Positions 10,816-21,445 of a DNA stretch of 64,000 nt are shown in pieces. A program made the translations under genes and the position numbers. The stretch is taken from positions 4,154,001-4,218,000 of the forward strand of contig OW204012.1 in the NCBI GenBank assembly GCA_934047225.1. The letters run 5' to 3'. The notes beneath the pieces are model-generated. The model was given only the letters and a program-made list of their open reading frames with translations. It did no database searches and was not told the origin of the DNA. The DNA comes from Ypsolopha sequella (taxonomy: Eukaryota > Arthropoda > Insecta > Lepidoptera > Ypsolophidae). Position 1 is the stretch's first letter. Every line of letters begins with the position of its first letter.

Positions 10816-10874
10816 TTGAAATTGCTGATAATGAATTACTCATCTATATCTACAAAACACTGGTTCAGTCTATT

Positions 10875-11134
10875 AGGTCTTTCAATTTAAATGGAAAGTA
10901 ATTTAGGAGGTGATTCAGTATCGTTAATACATCACATTCCACTGCAAAGCACTTTTTTGCGCGAACTTTTTTTTCACTTGTCCATACAAACTGAGTCAGC
11001 TGATCGGACCACTTTGTACTGAGAAGAGAAGTGAAATAAAAGTTCGTTAAAAAAAGTGCTTTGCAGTGGAATGTGATGTATTAACGATACTGAATCACCT
11101 CCTAAATTACTTTCCATTTACATTGAAAGACCTT
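10875..11134. mobile_element. Hairpin MITE family C
   Basis: The ends are AGGTCTTTCAATTTAAATGG and CATTGAAAGACCT. The arms are nearly identical over about 105 bp (for example TCAGTATCGTTAATACATCA), with a loop around TCAGCTGATCGGACC. A second copy is at 33773-34028. No coding capacity. Confidence 0.9.
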
Positions 11135-11293
11135 ATATATTAGTGTACTGTTTGCTTATTTGCGGTGGATCACACAAAACTGAACTCATTGTGCTAGAAC
11201 GTAGTCAGAGATATTCTCAAAGTGATTTACAGTTATTGCGATAATGTTCAAAACAGCGAAGCATTCCTATTTCTATTAAAAAAAAATTATCTA

Positions 11294-11396
11294 AAAAATG
11301 GGACAAAGTGCGAGTCGGACTCGCGCACGAAGGGTTCCGTACTATTATCTATAAAAACAGAAAAAAAATGTCTGTTGTATGGGAACCCCCTTAAAT
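11294..11396 (+). mobile_element. Left part of GTCY repeat Z, split by a LINE
   Basis: From AAGTGCGAGTCGGACTCGC to CCCCTTAAAT, collinear with 26625-26722 in the uninterrupted relative. The GCGAGTC/GACTCGC hairpin is present. The right part resumes at 15621 after the LINE. Confidence 0.85.
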
Positions 11397-11467
11397 CAGT
11401 CGCTTACCGCGTGCGGAACTAGCTTGACGTAAAGAACTAATTAACGCGCGATCAAATCGTTTTCACA

Positions 11468-12451
11468 ATGGTTAAGTGCTTTATGTGCTCTAAACTAATA
11501 AATAAAAAAAATCCGGGTATCCAGTGTAACAAGTGTAATAGATGGATACATGGTGAATGTGCATCGATCACTACGGAGCAGCTAAATGCACTGGTGTCAA
11601 CAGATTCCGTTGATTGGAAGTGCCGTAGCTGCGCAGGCAGTGCAAAGCCAAAACGTCTTTCCTGCATTCTACCTGACGCGGATGAGGAAGAAAATACCGA
11701 CAATGAATCGACATCTAACCATGCCAGCGCCAAATTAACACAGAAGATTTTGTGTGACATCCGCAGGGAAGTACGGGAAATTATGCGTACTGAACTACAG
11801 GAATCCCTCAAATATTTTTCGGACAAAATCGACGATTATGAAAAGCAAATTGAAGTCTACGGAACCAATCTAAAGGACGTCGAGAGTCAATGCAAACATC
11901 TCAAGAACACATGCCAAAACCTCACGCTTAAGAACGACATCTTGGAGCAGAAAATAAACTCAATGGAACAGCAACAAATGTCAAATCAAATTGAAATATG
12001 CGGCATTAAAGAAGAGGACAACGAGAATCTTGTGGATATCACGAATAAAGTTTGTACAAAATTACAGCAAAAACCAAATGACGTCCTGAAGGCATACAGA
12101 AAGAAGAGAAACCGCTCCAACACAAATGGGGACGTGGCTCCCGCTGCCGTTGTTGTAGTCATGCGAGATGGCTGTCGTGACCACTGGCTGGAAGCCGCCA
12201 AAAATATACACCTGAATAACAGAGATGTTGGACGCGAACAAGACACACGAATCTACCTACGTGAATCTCTCACTCCAAGTTCTGCATTCATCCTGTGGAA
12301 AGCCAAGAAGGAGCTTAAGGAAACAGAGATATGTAAGTTTGTTTGGTGTAAAAACGGCCTGATAATGACACGCAAATGTGAAAATGAAAAATTACATGTC
12401 ATCAGGTCAACAAAAGATATCGATAGACTAAAAATCGACCTAAATAAATAA
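11468..12451 (+). CDS. LINE ORF1 protein with PHD-type zinc finger
   Basis: A 327-residue protein, probably the RNA-binding chaperone of the retrotransposon particle. Residues 4-55 hold a PHD/RING-like set of ligands: C4, C7, C20, C23, H28, C31, C52 and C55. Residues about 115-170 are rich in heptad-like leucine, lysine and glutamate and are likely a coiled coil for multimerisation. The C-terminal third (QIEICGI near 176, then LRESLTPSSAFILWKAKK and KFVWCKNGLIM) resembles the baculovirus FP-like domain common in insect LINE ORF1 proteins. The ATG at 11468 is the first in the element. The frame is intact, and ORF2 starts 59 bp after its stop, as in a bicistronic LINE transcript. Confidence 0.9.
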   Translation: MVKCFMCSKLINKKNPGIQCNKCNRWIHGECASITTEQLNALVSTDSVDWKCRSCAGSAKPKRLSCILPDADEEENTDNESTSNHASAKLTQKILCDIRREVREIMRTELQESLKYFSDKIDDYEKQIEVYGTNLKDVESQCKHLKNTCQNLTLKNDILEQKINSMEQQQMSNQIEICGIKEEDNENLVDITNKVCTKLQQKPNDVLKAYRKKRNRSNTNGDVAPAAVVVVMRDGCRDHWLEAAKNIHLNNRDVGREQDTRIYLRESLTPSSAFILWKAKKELKETEICKFVWCKNGLIMTRKCENEKLHVIRSTKDIDRLKIDLNK

Positions 12452-12510
12452 TTTTTATTCTAATATATTTTATTGCCAAACTATCTCAAATAAAAGAGGG
12501 CTCGAAAATT

Positions 12511-15453
12511 ATGTCGTCAATTCAAGAATCCAACCATAAAACATGGAACGAATTTGCAAACGATTCATCGCTATGTAATTCGTTGACTACCCTCCACGTA
12601 AATATCAGATCTATGATAAAGAACTTCTCACAGCTGGAATACATAGTAACGAGCAGTGCACGTACTATTCATGTTATTGTTATTACGGAAGCAAATATCA
12701 TGGACTCATGCAAAACACTGTTTGAGCTACAGGACTATGAAATGCACACCGAGTTGCGTAATAGCAGGAAAGGAGGCGGTATTATAGTATACATTCACAA
12801 CAGTGTAAATTTTACGAGATTTAAGTCCGGTACCTTAAACTATGAGTGCATATTGGGCCAAGTAAAAACTAACTATAATTATACTATAGGTTTATGCGCC
12901 GTTTATAGGCCACCAAAACTAAACAAACAAAGTTTCATTACAGAACTGTCTCGTATGATATCTAAATGTCCTTTAAAACAAAGCTATGTACTATTAGGCG
13001 ATATAAACTTGGACCTTAAGAAACCTGACTCGATAGTAACACAATACTTAAATTCCTTGTACGGAGCTGGCTTGGAATGTGGAATTAGTCAGTTCACTCG
13101 TATAGAAAAAAAGGGTAACCTAATAACCAAGTCATGTATAGACCATATATTTGTACGAAGTGTCGATCATCAAACCGTGCGAACAGCTGTTATACACAAT
13201 GCACTGGCCGACCATTTTATAACTGGTTTTGAGATAATCGATAGCTCGTTAACAAACAAAAGTGATTCCTATAAAACAGTGACTAAGGTCGATAATATTA
13301 AGATGCAGTCGGAACTATCTAGTATTGACTGGAATGAGGCTTTATCTTATAATGATGCAAATAAAATTTTGGATTTCATTGTTGAAAAGTTTAATTGTGT
13401 ATACGAAAAATGTAAGATGACTGTAAAAATAAAGCAGGGTAAACGGCAATCATGTAAATGGATAAGTAAAAAAATAATATCAATGTGTGATAAAAGAGAT
13501 GAACTGTTTGCTATCTGGAAAAAAGATGAAAGTAACCTCCAAAATAGATTATTGTATAACATATATAGAAACAAGACAAATAGACACATAAATAATGTAA
13601 AAAATAACTTTTATAGAAAGGAAATCTGTAACAATTTTCAAAATCCAAAAAAAGTGTGGGACATTATAAATCAAATAAGTGGTAAATTAGTTAAATCCAT
13701 CGATGAAATTATAATTAAATCCTTTAAAACTGATATTCCTACTTTGACTAATAACTTCGCCTGTGAGTTTAGAAACAATGTAAAAAAAATTTGCTCTTAT
13801 TGTGATGTACCTCTTCTAAAGAAACACACTTATACTAATAGCCCAAATCTCTCAATAAGATTACAAAAGGCCAAAAGTGATGTCATATATACAATAATTA
13901 AACATATGAATGATAAAAAAAGTCCAGGAATAGATAAAATCCGAGCTAAAGATGTAAAATTTATAAATACATCCATTACCCCCGTTATTACCCATCTTAT
14001 TAATACATGCATTAAAACTTCATTGTATCCTGATAAACTTAAAGTAGGTACCATAAGACCTATTTATAAAAAAGGTAGTCATATCGACATAAACAACTAT
14101 AGGCCAATTACTATCCTATCTTGCATTGACAAAATAATTGAGAGGTATCTCGGAAACGAAATAAATAAATTTCTTATAAAAAACAAAGTTATAAATAAAA
14201 AGCAGTTCGGTTTCCAAAAACAGCGAAATACATCTCAATTACTTTCTCAATTTACTAATGAGGTCAGCAAGTACATGAATGACAGACAGCATGTGCTGGC
14301 TGTATTTATTGATTTTAGTAAAGCATTTGATACACTTAATTATGACACACTTTATTCCAAACTGATGCAGAATGGCATACAGGGCCCTTTCAGAAACTTA
14401 CTGAAAAACTATCACACAAACAGATTTACATCAGTCAACATAGGTGGAGTGCATAGCAACCGGTTTCCGACTGAAGAAGGCACCGCTCAAGGTTCAATTT
14501 TTGGGCCTACCGAGTACCTGTTGTATGTAAATGACATGTGTAACATATTTTCCGAAGGGTCCGTTTACCAGTTTGCAGATGACACATGTTTGATAGCATC
14601 ACATACAAATGTTGAAGAAGCTCAACAAATAATGCAACGTAACTTTGACCTCCTATGTAAATGGGCTCACGATGTCGGACTTGTCATTAATTCACAAAAA
14701 ACTAAACTTTTACACATTCACTCCCCATACTTAAAAACCTTAATCACTCCGTACATCGTTGCCCATGACCATCAATGTTTACATAAAAATCACAATACAT
14801 GTAACTGTGAGCATCTAGAACTTGTCAAACAATATAAGTACCTAGGTCTCATTATAGATAACAATCTGAACTGGGGTCCACATATTGAATACCTATGTAA
14901 CAAGCTGCGAGGCATTCTATCAAAATTGTGTATAATTAAATACAAATTACCTTATAATATATTAAGAATAATGTATCTATCACTTGCTGACTCAATTATA
15001 AGCTATGGTATTAGTAGTTATGGTCGTACTTATAAAAGCTATATCGACAACATATATAGACTACAACTTAGATTATTAAAAGTCATTGTGCCTAACAATA
15101 TTAAAAACAAATACAATGGCGACGAAAAAGGCTTATTTGACTTCTGTAAAATTATTAATATCTATAGTAAAATAAAAATGGCTATTATTTGTGAAGAATA
15201 TGATAATGAAGATAAACTTATTAAGAAAACTAGGCCTAAGAACTTACGAAACCTAACTTACCTACCTACTTATAAACTACCTAACTATAATAATATATAT
15301 GGTATGAGAACATGGGAGTACATGCTTCCTTTAATACTAAATGAAATACCTACCCATACATTAGATAGACTAAAAAACTTAAATAATAATAAAAAGCGAA
15401 AAAGTGCCATAAAGCTTTATTTTCTTCAACATCAGCAGCCTGTGGCTGCGTGA
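12511..15453 (+). CDS. LINE ORF2: AP endonuclease and reverse transcriptase
   Basis: A 980-residue polyprotein that nicks target DNA and copies the element RNA at the nick. The N-terminal APE-like endonuclease shows N31 (HVNIRSM), E60 (ITEANI), GDINLDL at 163-169, D211-H212 and the catalytic-type D234-H235 (ADHF). The reverse transcriptase includes KSPGIDKI, NNYRPITILSC, FIDFSKAFDTLNYD and the catalytic FADD at 688-691. A C-terminal extension of about 240 residues has no recognised nuclease. There is no stop or frameshift, so this copy could be recently active. An earlier start cannot be excluded, but 12511 is the first ATG after ORF1 that precedes the endonuclease domain. Confidence 0.93.
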   Translation: MSSIQESNHKTWNEFANDSSLCNSLTTLHVNIRSMIKNFSQLEYIVTSSARTIHVIVITEANIMDSCKTLFELQDYEMHTELRNSRKGGGIIVYIHNSVNFTRFKSGTLNYECILGQVKTNYNYTIGLCAVYRPPKLNKQSFITELSRMISKCPLKQSYVLLGDINLDLKKPDSIVTQYLNSLYGAGLECGISQFTRIEKKGNLITKSCIDHIFVRSVDHQTVRTAVIHNALADHFITGFEIIDSSLTNKSDSYKTVTKVDNIKMQSELSSIDWNEALSYNDANKILDFIVEKFNCVYEKCKMTVKIKQGKRQSCKWISKKIISMCDKRDELFAIWKKDESNLQNRLLYNIYRNKTNRHINNVKNNFYRKEICNNFQNPKKVWDIINQISGKLVKSIDEIIIKSFKTDIPTLTNNFACEFRNNVKKICSYCDVPLLKKHTYTNSPNLSIRLQKAKSDVIYTIIKHMNDKKSPGIDKIRAKDVKFINTSITPVITHLINTCIKTSLYPDKLKVGTIRPIYKKGSHIDINNYRPITILSCIDKIIERYLGNEINKFLIKNKVINKKQFGFQKQRNTSQLLSQFTNEVSKYMNDRQHVLAVFIDFSKAFDTLNYDTLYSKLMQNGIQGPFRNLLKNYHTNRFTSVNIGGVHSNRFPTEEGTAQGSIFGPTEYLLYVNDMCNIFSEGSVYQFADDTCLIASHTNVEEAQQIMQRNFDLLCKWAHDVGLVINSQKTKLLHIHSPYLKTLITPYIVAHDHQCLHKNHNTCNCEHLELVKQYKYLGLIIDNNLNWGPHIEYLCNKLRGILSKLCIIKYKLPYNILRIMYLSLADSIISYGISSYGRTYKSYIDNIYRLQLRLLKVIVPNNIKNKYNGDEKGLFDFCKIINIYSKIKMAIICEEYDNEDKLIKKTRPKNLRNLTYLPTYKLPNYNNIYGMRTWEYMLPLILNEIPTHTLDRLKNLNNNKKRKSAIKLYFLQHQQPVAA

Positions 15454-15620
15454 TGTTATTTAACATAATATAAGTTAGAATTAGTTTAGTTAGTTAAGCA
15501 TAAAGTTTGCGATCTCGCCATACCGCGCATAAACCATGTGGTTTTAGTCGGATGGCTTTAAACTCTTAAATATGTAAATAAATTTAACTATGAATAAATA
15601 AACTAAAAAAAAAAAAAAAA

Positions 15621-15985
15621 TGTTTATTTTTTTCTGTTTTTTTAGTATTTGTAGTTATAGCGGCAACAGAAATACATCATCTCTGAACATTTCAACTGTC
15701 TAACTATCACAGCCTGGTGACAGACCGACAGACGGACAGACAGATGGACAGACAGACGGACAGACAGACGGACAGCGGAGTCACGAAAAAAAATGACAAA
15801 ATTAAATTTATCATTGGCCGTTTTTTTTACACCGTCATATTTTGGCAAACTAATGCTATTTTTGTGCCAAATTTTATGTCTTTATCTTTAACGGTGCTAA
15901 AGTTATGAGGCTGTGACATACGGACGGAAGGACGGACAACGGAGTCTCACCATAAAGGTTCCTTTTGTGTACCTTTTTGGTAAGG
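15621..15985 (+). mobile_element. Right part of GTCY repeat Z plus foldback arm
   Basis: Resumes the host repeat with TTTTTTAGTATTTGTAG and GCGGCAACAGAAATACATC, then an (ACAGACGG)n-like tract at 15720-15777. It ends in the inverse arm ACGGTGCTAAAGTTATGAG to AAGGAACCCTAAAAA. Confidence 0.8.
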
Positions 15986-16011
15986 AACCCTAAAAACGAC
16001 CATTTAGAACC

Positions 16012-17662
16012 ATCCCAAGTAGCATTCGGGGTTCTATATAAGATGTCTAGTCGTTCACATGTACTCCACAAGCTGTGTAAGTCAGCTGTATAAGAGCTGT
16101 ATAGCTTGCTATAATGCTCTTATAGAACCAGTTTGGGCACAAATTAGACAGCATTATAATAGCAGTTTAAGTAGTAACATGTGGACTTAAGGCTGACTTA
16201 CGGCACTATATGGGACGCAGTGTGAACCATACAACATACATGAGTGTAATAAAGAGTAACAAGTGGCTAAATACACAGCCTCAAATTCACATGTGTCCTA
16301 TTATTTCTTTATTTTAATTAATTTCCTCATTGGTTTGGTTTTGTGTGTGCCATCAGAAACATTAACTCCGGCTGATCAAGGATAAAAATTTATGATAACA
16401 CGCGGTATACTTAATAATGTTAATGCCATGGGAATGCAACTTTATCGTGAAATGTATACATATTTACAGCTAAAATATTCACGCGCCTCTGAAAAAACGC
16501 GATATTCATTTTAAAATATTTAAAACTGGCTGAGAGGAAATCTACAATTTTCAGTTTTTGATATTATATTGGCATTATAATTATACTACAGTAATTAATT
16601 ATAACATGAAACCAAAACTCAATCGCTCTATCTGCGTATTTTGTGATAAATCTGCATGATAATTTTGGAGATTTATTTGGTAAATATTTTAGGTTACGTA
16701 AGAACAACATGGTGGAAATGAAAAACGGCTATGTGAACTGTTATAACTCCAATTTAATGCGGTGAGCATTTAATAGGTTCACATGTGTTCTGTTAGAATG
16801 CTGTTATCTATATGAAGTCCCACATTTGTACCACTACAGAGCCAATGTCTATATATTTATTCTAATGTGAACTTATGTACAGCTTTAAGATGTATTTCAG
16901 GTCAATTGTGTATCATCGTTTAATTCTTTCAATATACTGAAACTTTAGAGATCCGCAATAATAATTATTGTCCGTTAAATCGCCTAGCCCAGGTACTAAG
17001 ACAAGTATGAGTACCTAAAGTACAAATTTTGTAACAAACTAACAAAAATCACTTTTTGTTTTCGTGTGAGATACCGTGGGATAAGTGTAATAGAATATCA
17101 CATTCACATTCATGTTCAGCTTACAGCAAATAAGAGTAGTACTTGTGGACAAATAAACTGCTATCGATGTTAATGGACAACACATGTAGTCCTTTTAACA
17201 GCTTACAGTGCACATGTGAACCATTTAAACACTTCTGTACAGATAGTAAAAAGAGGTTATTTTAATGATCACAAACAAGTCCTACTACAGCTACTAGCTG
17301 TATAACAGTCTAAAACAAGTAAACATAACAGCCTTTGGCTTTATAAATGACCACGTCTGTTCTATTAAAATGCTAGCTCCATAACATCGTACAAGTAGGC
17401 CGTTAAACAGCGGTTGCCGTATCTCTACCCTCCTATAATGCTCTTAGTCAGACGGCTGACTAAAGGATAGTTGTTAGAGTATTATTACACCAACAATCGT
17501 ATAAAAGTATAACTCTACACCTCTATAAGTCCCTTAGACAGGTGTAGGTGTAATTAATCGCAATAATGCAGCTTCTACATCACGAGTGAACTGTAATAAT
17601 GCTTCAAGTACACATGGGAACTAAATGTGTACTCTTAAATGGAGTAAAATGCTACTTGGGAT
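16012..17662. mobile_element. 1.65-kb element with CCCAAGTAGCATT ends and degenerate motif arrays
   Basis: The terminal inverted repeat is ATCCCAAGTAGCATT at 16012-16026 and its exact inverse at 17648-17662. The outer AT may be the target duplication. There is no long frame. The interior has many short related words: CACATGT at 16056, 16288, 16780, 17181 and 17211, ACATGTGG at 16178 and CACATGGG at 17611, along with repeated forms of ATAACAG, AGCTGTAT and ATGCTCTTA. About 16300-16700 is a less repetitive core. The class is not recognised; it is non-autonomous. Confidence 0.7.
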
Positions 17663-18395
17663 TTCTTAGGTCCTCCCTATAGTTATCGAATAAACCACAT
17701 TTTCAGGTCAAAAATGCAATATTTTTAATACGAATAATAAATTATAATGATTGGGTGAATTGGCATAGATTAAATTATGTTAACGGGACACCTGACACTA
17801 GATCATCAACAACACCAGGTTTTCAAGGGTTCATTGGAAGAAACTAGGTCTCTCTTCATATTGAAGAAAATATATTTGATTTATCGATCTCTTATCTAGA
17901 GATTCCACCTATAAACAATGTTTTAAGATTTATACTTTTGTCAAAAAAAAAAAATGTTTTCCACCCTCTTTTTTTTGGTTTTCAAACGTTCGTTTCAAAA
18001 ACGCGGTTAAGAGATCAACTTGATTTTTTTTATAAAATAGGCAATAGAAATATGAAGGGATGTTGCCTGAATCCACCCTACAAAATATTTCAGTATTAGC
18101 TAAAAACACACCAATTTGTTGTTTCGCTGCGTGATCACTAGTATTAGTTGCCCAAGAACAAGAGGCCAAAGAGTCAACATATAATCGCCTCTATCAAAAG
18201 CAAATAAGGTATTTACTATTGGACTTTTTGTGCTGGACGGGTAATAAAAAATTTGCTAGGGTAGGCCATCCTCTTAATTTAAACAGTTACAGAATATAGT
18301 ACTAATGATAGTGCTCTACTCTACTCAATATGTCAAACACCATACTACGACCTTTTTGTTGTCAGTTTGTAATTTTAGGTTATATTTGTTTTATT
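17663..18395. other. No gene or known element recognised
   Basis: AT-rich with short frames only. Confidence 0.5.
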
Positions 18396-19140
18396 TTTAA
18401 CCGACTTCAAAAAGGAGGCGGTTCTCAATTCAACTGTATGTTTTTTTTTTATTATTATTTTTTTTTTTTTTTGGCGTTGTTACTCCATAACTCCGTCATT
18501 TTTAAACCGATTTGAACAATTCTTTTTTTGTTTGAAAGAGTGAACTTCCAGGTAGGTCCCATTTTGGGTTTGGTCATGATCTGATGAAGGTCTTCAGAGA
18601 TAGGCAGTGGAACTCCTCAGAAAATGACAGCATACCTCTCGAAATTGAGGTAATCGCTTTGTATCTGGGTGCTGATTACAAGGTATCACTTGAAAATTGA
18701 CATTCTCTCACCTGACCTTCGATCCTGGCTTCATCACCATATTCACCATAGAACTCCTCAACGGATCAGAGCACATAACTCGAGATTGCGGCAATCACTG
18801 CGTTAGGGTGCTAATTCAAGGGTATTACTTGGAGATTATCAGAATACCCACCTGACCTTCGATCCTGGCTTCATCACCATAGAACTCCTCAACGGATGAC
18901 AGCACATAACTTTGGATTGCGGCAATCAGTTTGTGTTAGGGTGCTCATTGCAAGGCATTGCTTGAAAATTGCCAGTGTACCCACCTGACCTTCGATCTTG
19001 GCTTTATCACCGTAGAACTCTTCAACGAATGACATCACATAACTCGAGATTGCGGTAATCATGTTGTGTTAAGGTGCTGATAGCAGGAAGTTACTCAAAC
19101 ATAGCTACTTATACTCACTTGAACTTCGTTTCATATTAAC
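18396..19140. repeat. Dispersed repeat head plus 132-140-bp tandem units
   Basis: Begins AACCGACTTCAAAAAGGAGG, a phrase common in lepidopteran interspersed repeats. Four diverged tandem units follow, with CCTGACCTTCGATC at 18711, 18851 and 18983 and a weaker form (CTTGAACTTCG) at 19118. Each includes a form of ATAACTCGAGATTGCGGTAAT. Related CCAGACCTTCGATCAGT words reappear at about 23980-24060, beyond the transposon at 19207-23954. Confidence 0.65.
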
Positions 19141-19668
19141 ACCACGTTTGCAAGAACTACCCACACTTCACAATTTAACCCAGCAACACTAAAAAATGTG
19201 AAATAAAATAAACTTTTAACAAAAAAATAGCAACCGACTTCAATAGTAACAGCAGTCATTCACTAAAAAGTTAATAATAATTCTATAAAGACCGATGGTA
19301 CCGAAGCAACACTTTTGCTGACTTCTTTCTTCCTGAAACAATATGTTATCTAGAAGTCGGCGTAATGAGGATAAGTCACATAACGGGAGAATCCAATTTT
19401 GACTATTACATTGCATGTGTTATGATTTTCTGAGTACACTACTTTTTGATTTTTTGAAATCCGTCCATAAATGGCAAAGTTATTTAATATTTTATCGGGC
19501 TTGATTTTAAAACGCGCGCCTCCCGCCCGTGGATACCGATGTCGTCATTACACACAGACCCCGCGCGATCGCAGTCGTCCAGTACGCACATTCGTGATTA
19601 GTAGCGAACACTCGGTTTTTTTTCGAGTTTTATGCATTATCGGTTTATTGTTTCGGTGTTCTGTAATA

Positions 19669-21394
19669 ATGAGCAACAAATTGGAAGATGGATTCGAAAA
19701 AGGACAGTCAGATAATCTACCTAAAGTGGATTCTTTCATGGTTTTTGAATACTTAAACAATCATGTGAAGTATACCAGCGCTGAAATCCGAGGTTGGAAG
19801 CTTCAACGGTAAGTACCTACCAAATTTAATGTGTTAGTTAGTGAGTTTAGGCCTAGGTACTTTTTCCCATGGCTGTTGCGGTAGGTAATGTGAAAATAAT
19901 AAAATAACCTGGGTAAAAAGGTACATGGACAGCATAACACACTCCATCATAAAAACGTTAGTCAAGTCAAGTACCTACATTATTTCTTCCTACGGAGTTC
20001 GAGTTGATGTTTTTGTAAGCAGGCAACTGCAGGCATGATTCATTGCGATTTAGTAAGTGCCGGTTTCAAGTTCACCTAAACATTATAGACCGGGAGCGCG
20101 CCGTAGATTAACTAACATTAGCGGATACCTACCATGTTTTTTGTTTCGATGCACTTAAATGGTGCAACCGCATCAGGTAATGTGATGTAGGTATTTAATG
20201 CTGTATGATTATTACAGGTCTGTACGAGAGTCATATGGCGACGATGCCGTAGGGTATGTCCAAGTCCAAAGAAATGGAAATGTGTGCACAGTAAAGGCAA
20301 GAATAACACCGGAGCATAAAGTAAAAACTAAAGGTTATAGCTGCACTCTCAAATGTGAAGAAAATGATAAAACTATTATTGATGTTACTTGTCATGATTG
20401 TGCTGCACAAAAAGGAGGTTGCAAACATAGTGTAGCATTTCTTATGTGGATACACAGACGCAGTGAAGAGCCTTCTCCAACTGAAAAAAAATGTTATTGG
20501 GCCAAACCAAAACTGGCCACAGTGGGCACAACCTTGAAATTTATAAAAGCCAAAGATATCGGTTCCAGCGCTGGAGATATTGACGATAACGCTAATGTAA
20601 GAAGTGAACAATTTTTTAACAAACTGGTGCACAATATACAGTTAAATTCTATTAGGATTCAGTTAACAAGTTACGTTACACAGAATGAACTTACGAAATT
20701 ATCATTGCATAACTTGATAAATGATTATAAAAAAGAAGGTAACGACACGAACAGTGCACAAGGCTTCATCGATTATTGTACAACAAAACAAACACCAGAA
20801 AAGTGTTCAAAAATAGAACAAGAAACTCTATCTCAAGCTCAGTCTCCTTTATGGCATGAGATGCGATATTGCAGAATAACCGCGTCAAAAATACACGACG
20901 CCGCCCATTGCAAAACCCCTGATGGTTCATTAGTTGAGCAAATATTCGGTGCAACCATACCAGAAACTCCTGCAATGCGAAGAGGCAAAGTACTGGAACC
21001 TGATGTTAGGGCAAAAGTAGCAAAATTGAGAAAATTTGTAATCGAAAATGGTGGGCTGTTTTTGAAAAGTGATTGGCCTATTTTAGGTGCATCTCCTGAT
21101 GGCTTAACACAAGAATATGTCATAGAAATAAAATGTCCCATGACCACACAAGGCAAAGAAAGCTTTATTAAAAATAATCGTCTCACAAACAAATCAAAAG
21201 GTCAAATCCAGCTGCAAATGTTTTTTTGCAACAAAACTAAAGGGCTTTTTTGTGTTGCTGATAAGAATTTTGAAGCTAACAAAGAAGTAGAAATCTTTGA
21301 AGAAGATTTTGATGAAATTTACTGCAAAGATCTTTTGGAAAAGTCAACAAGTTTTTGGAAACACTCAGTCTTTCCTAAATTGGTCAAAACTTAG
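19669..21394 (+). CDS. YqaJ-type exonuclease with SWIM-like zinc finger (2 exons)
   Basis: Exons 19669-19808 and 20218-21394; the intron has a GTAAGT donor and TTATTACAG acceptor, and the join gives 438 codons. In this numbering, C105-x2-C108-x6-C115-x-H117 is a SWIM-like zinc motif for DNA or protein binding. The lambda-exonuclease/YqaJ fold is marked by RGKVLEP (E307), GASPDG (D341), E350-x-K352 and KGQIQLQ, so the nuclease centre looks intact. In such transposons the nuclease is thought to help process or repair DNA ends. I chose ATG 19669 over the in-frame ATG at 19471, because the extra N-terminus is arginine-rich and hydrophobic and overlaps a promoter-like GC-rich patch. An AATAAA lies at about 21407. 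Confidence 0.82.
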
Positions 21395-21445
21395 GTTAAG
21401 GTATAAAAATAAACAGATGGCTTAAGATATAAATATTGTTTTATT

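Larger units (their letters stand above)
11397..15620 (+). mobile_element. Full-length APE-type LINE (CR1-like)
   Basis: A two-ORF non-LTR retrotransposon. The left boundary (CAGTCGCTTACCG at 11397) and right boundary (poly-A at 15605-15620) are fixed by the flanking GTCY repeat, which is continuous at 26618-26905. The 5' leader is only about 70 bp. Both frames are uninterrupted, and the 3' end has AATAAATAAAC before the A run. The PHD-type ORF1 with APE endonuclease ORF2 fits the CR1/Daphne-like group; I cannot fix the clade without a tree. Confidence 0.9.

Noticed and set aside
19471..19668. N-terminal extension of the YqaJ protein
   Set aside because: In frame, but its composition looks like translated 5' leader; the ATG at 19669 gives a more normal start.
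20231..21192. Minus-strand frames of 69-133 residues
   Set aside because: Opposite the YqaJ gene, with no recognisable domains.
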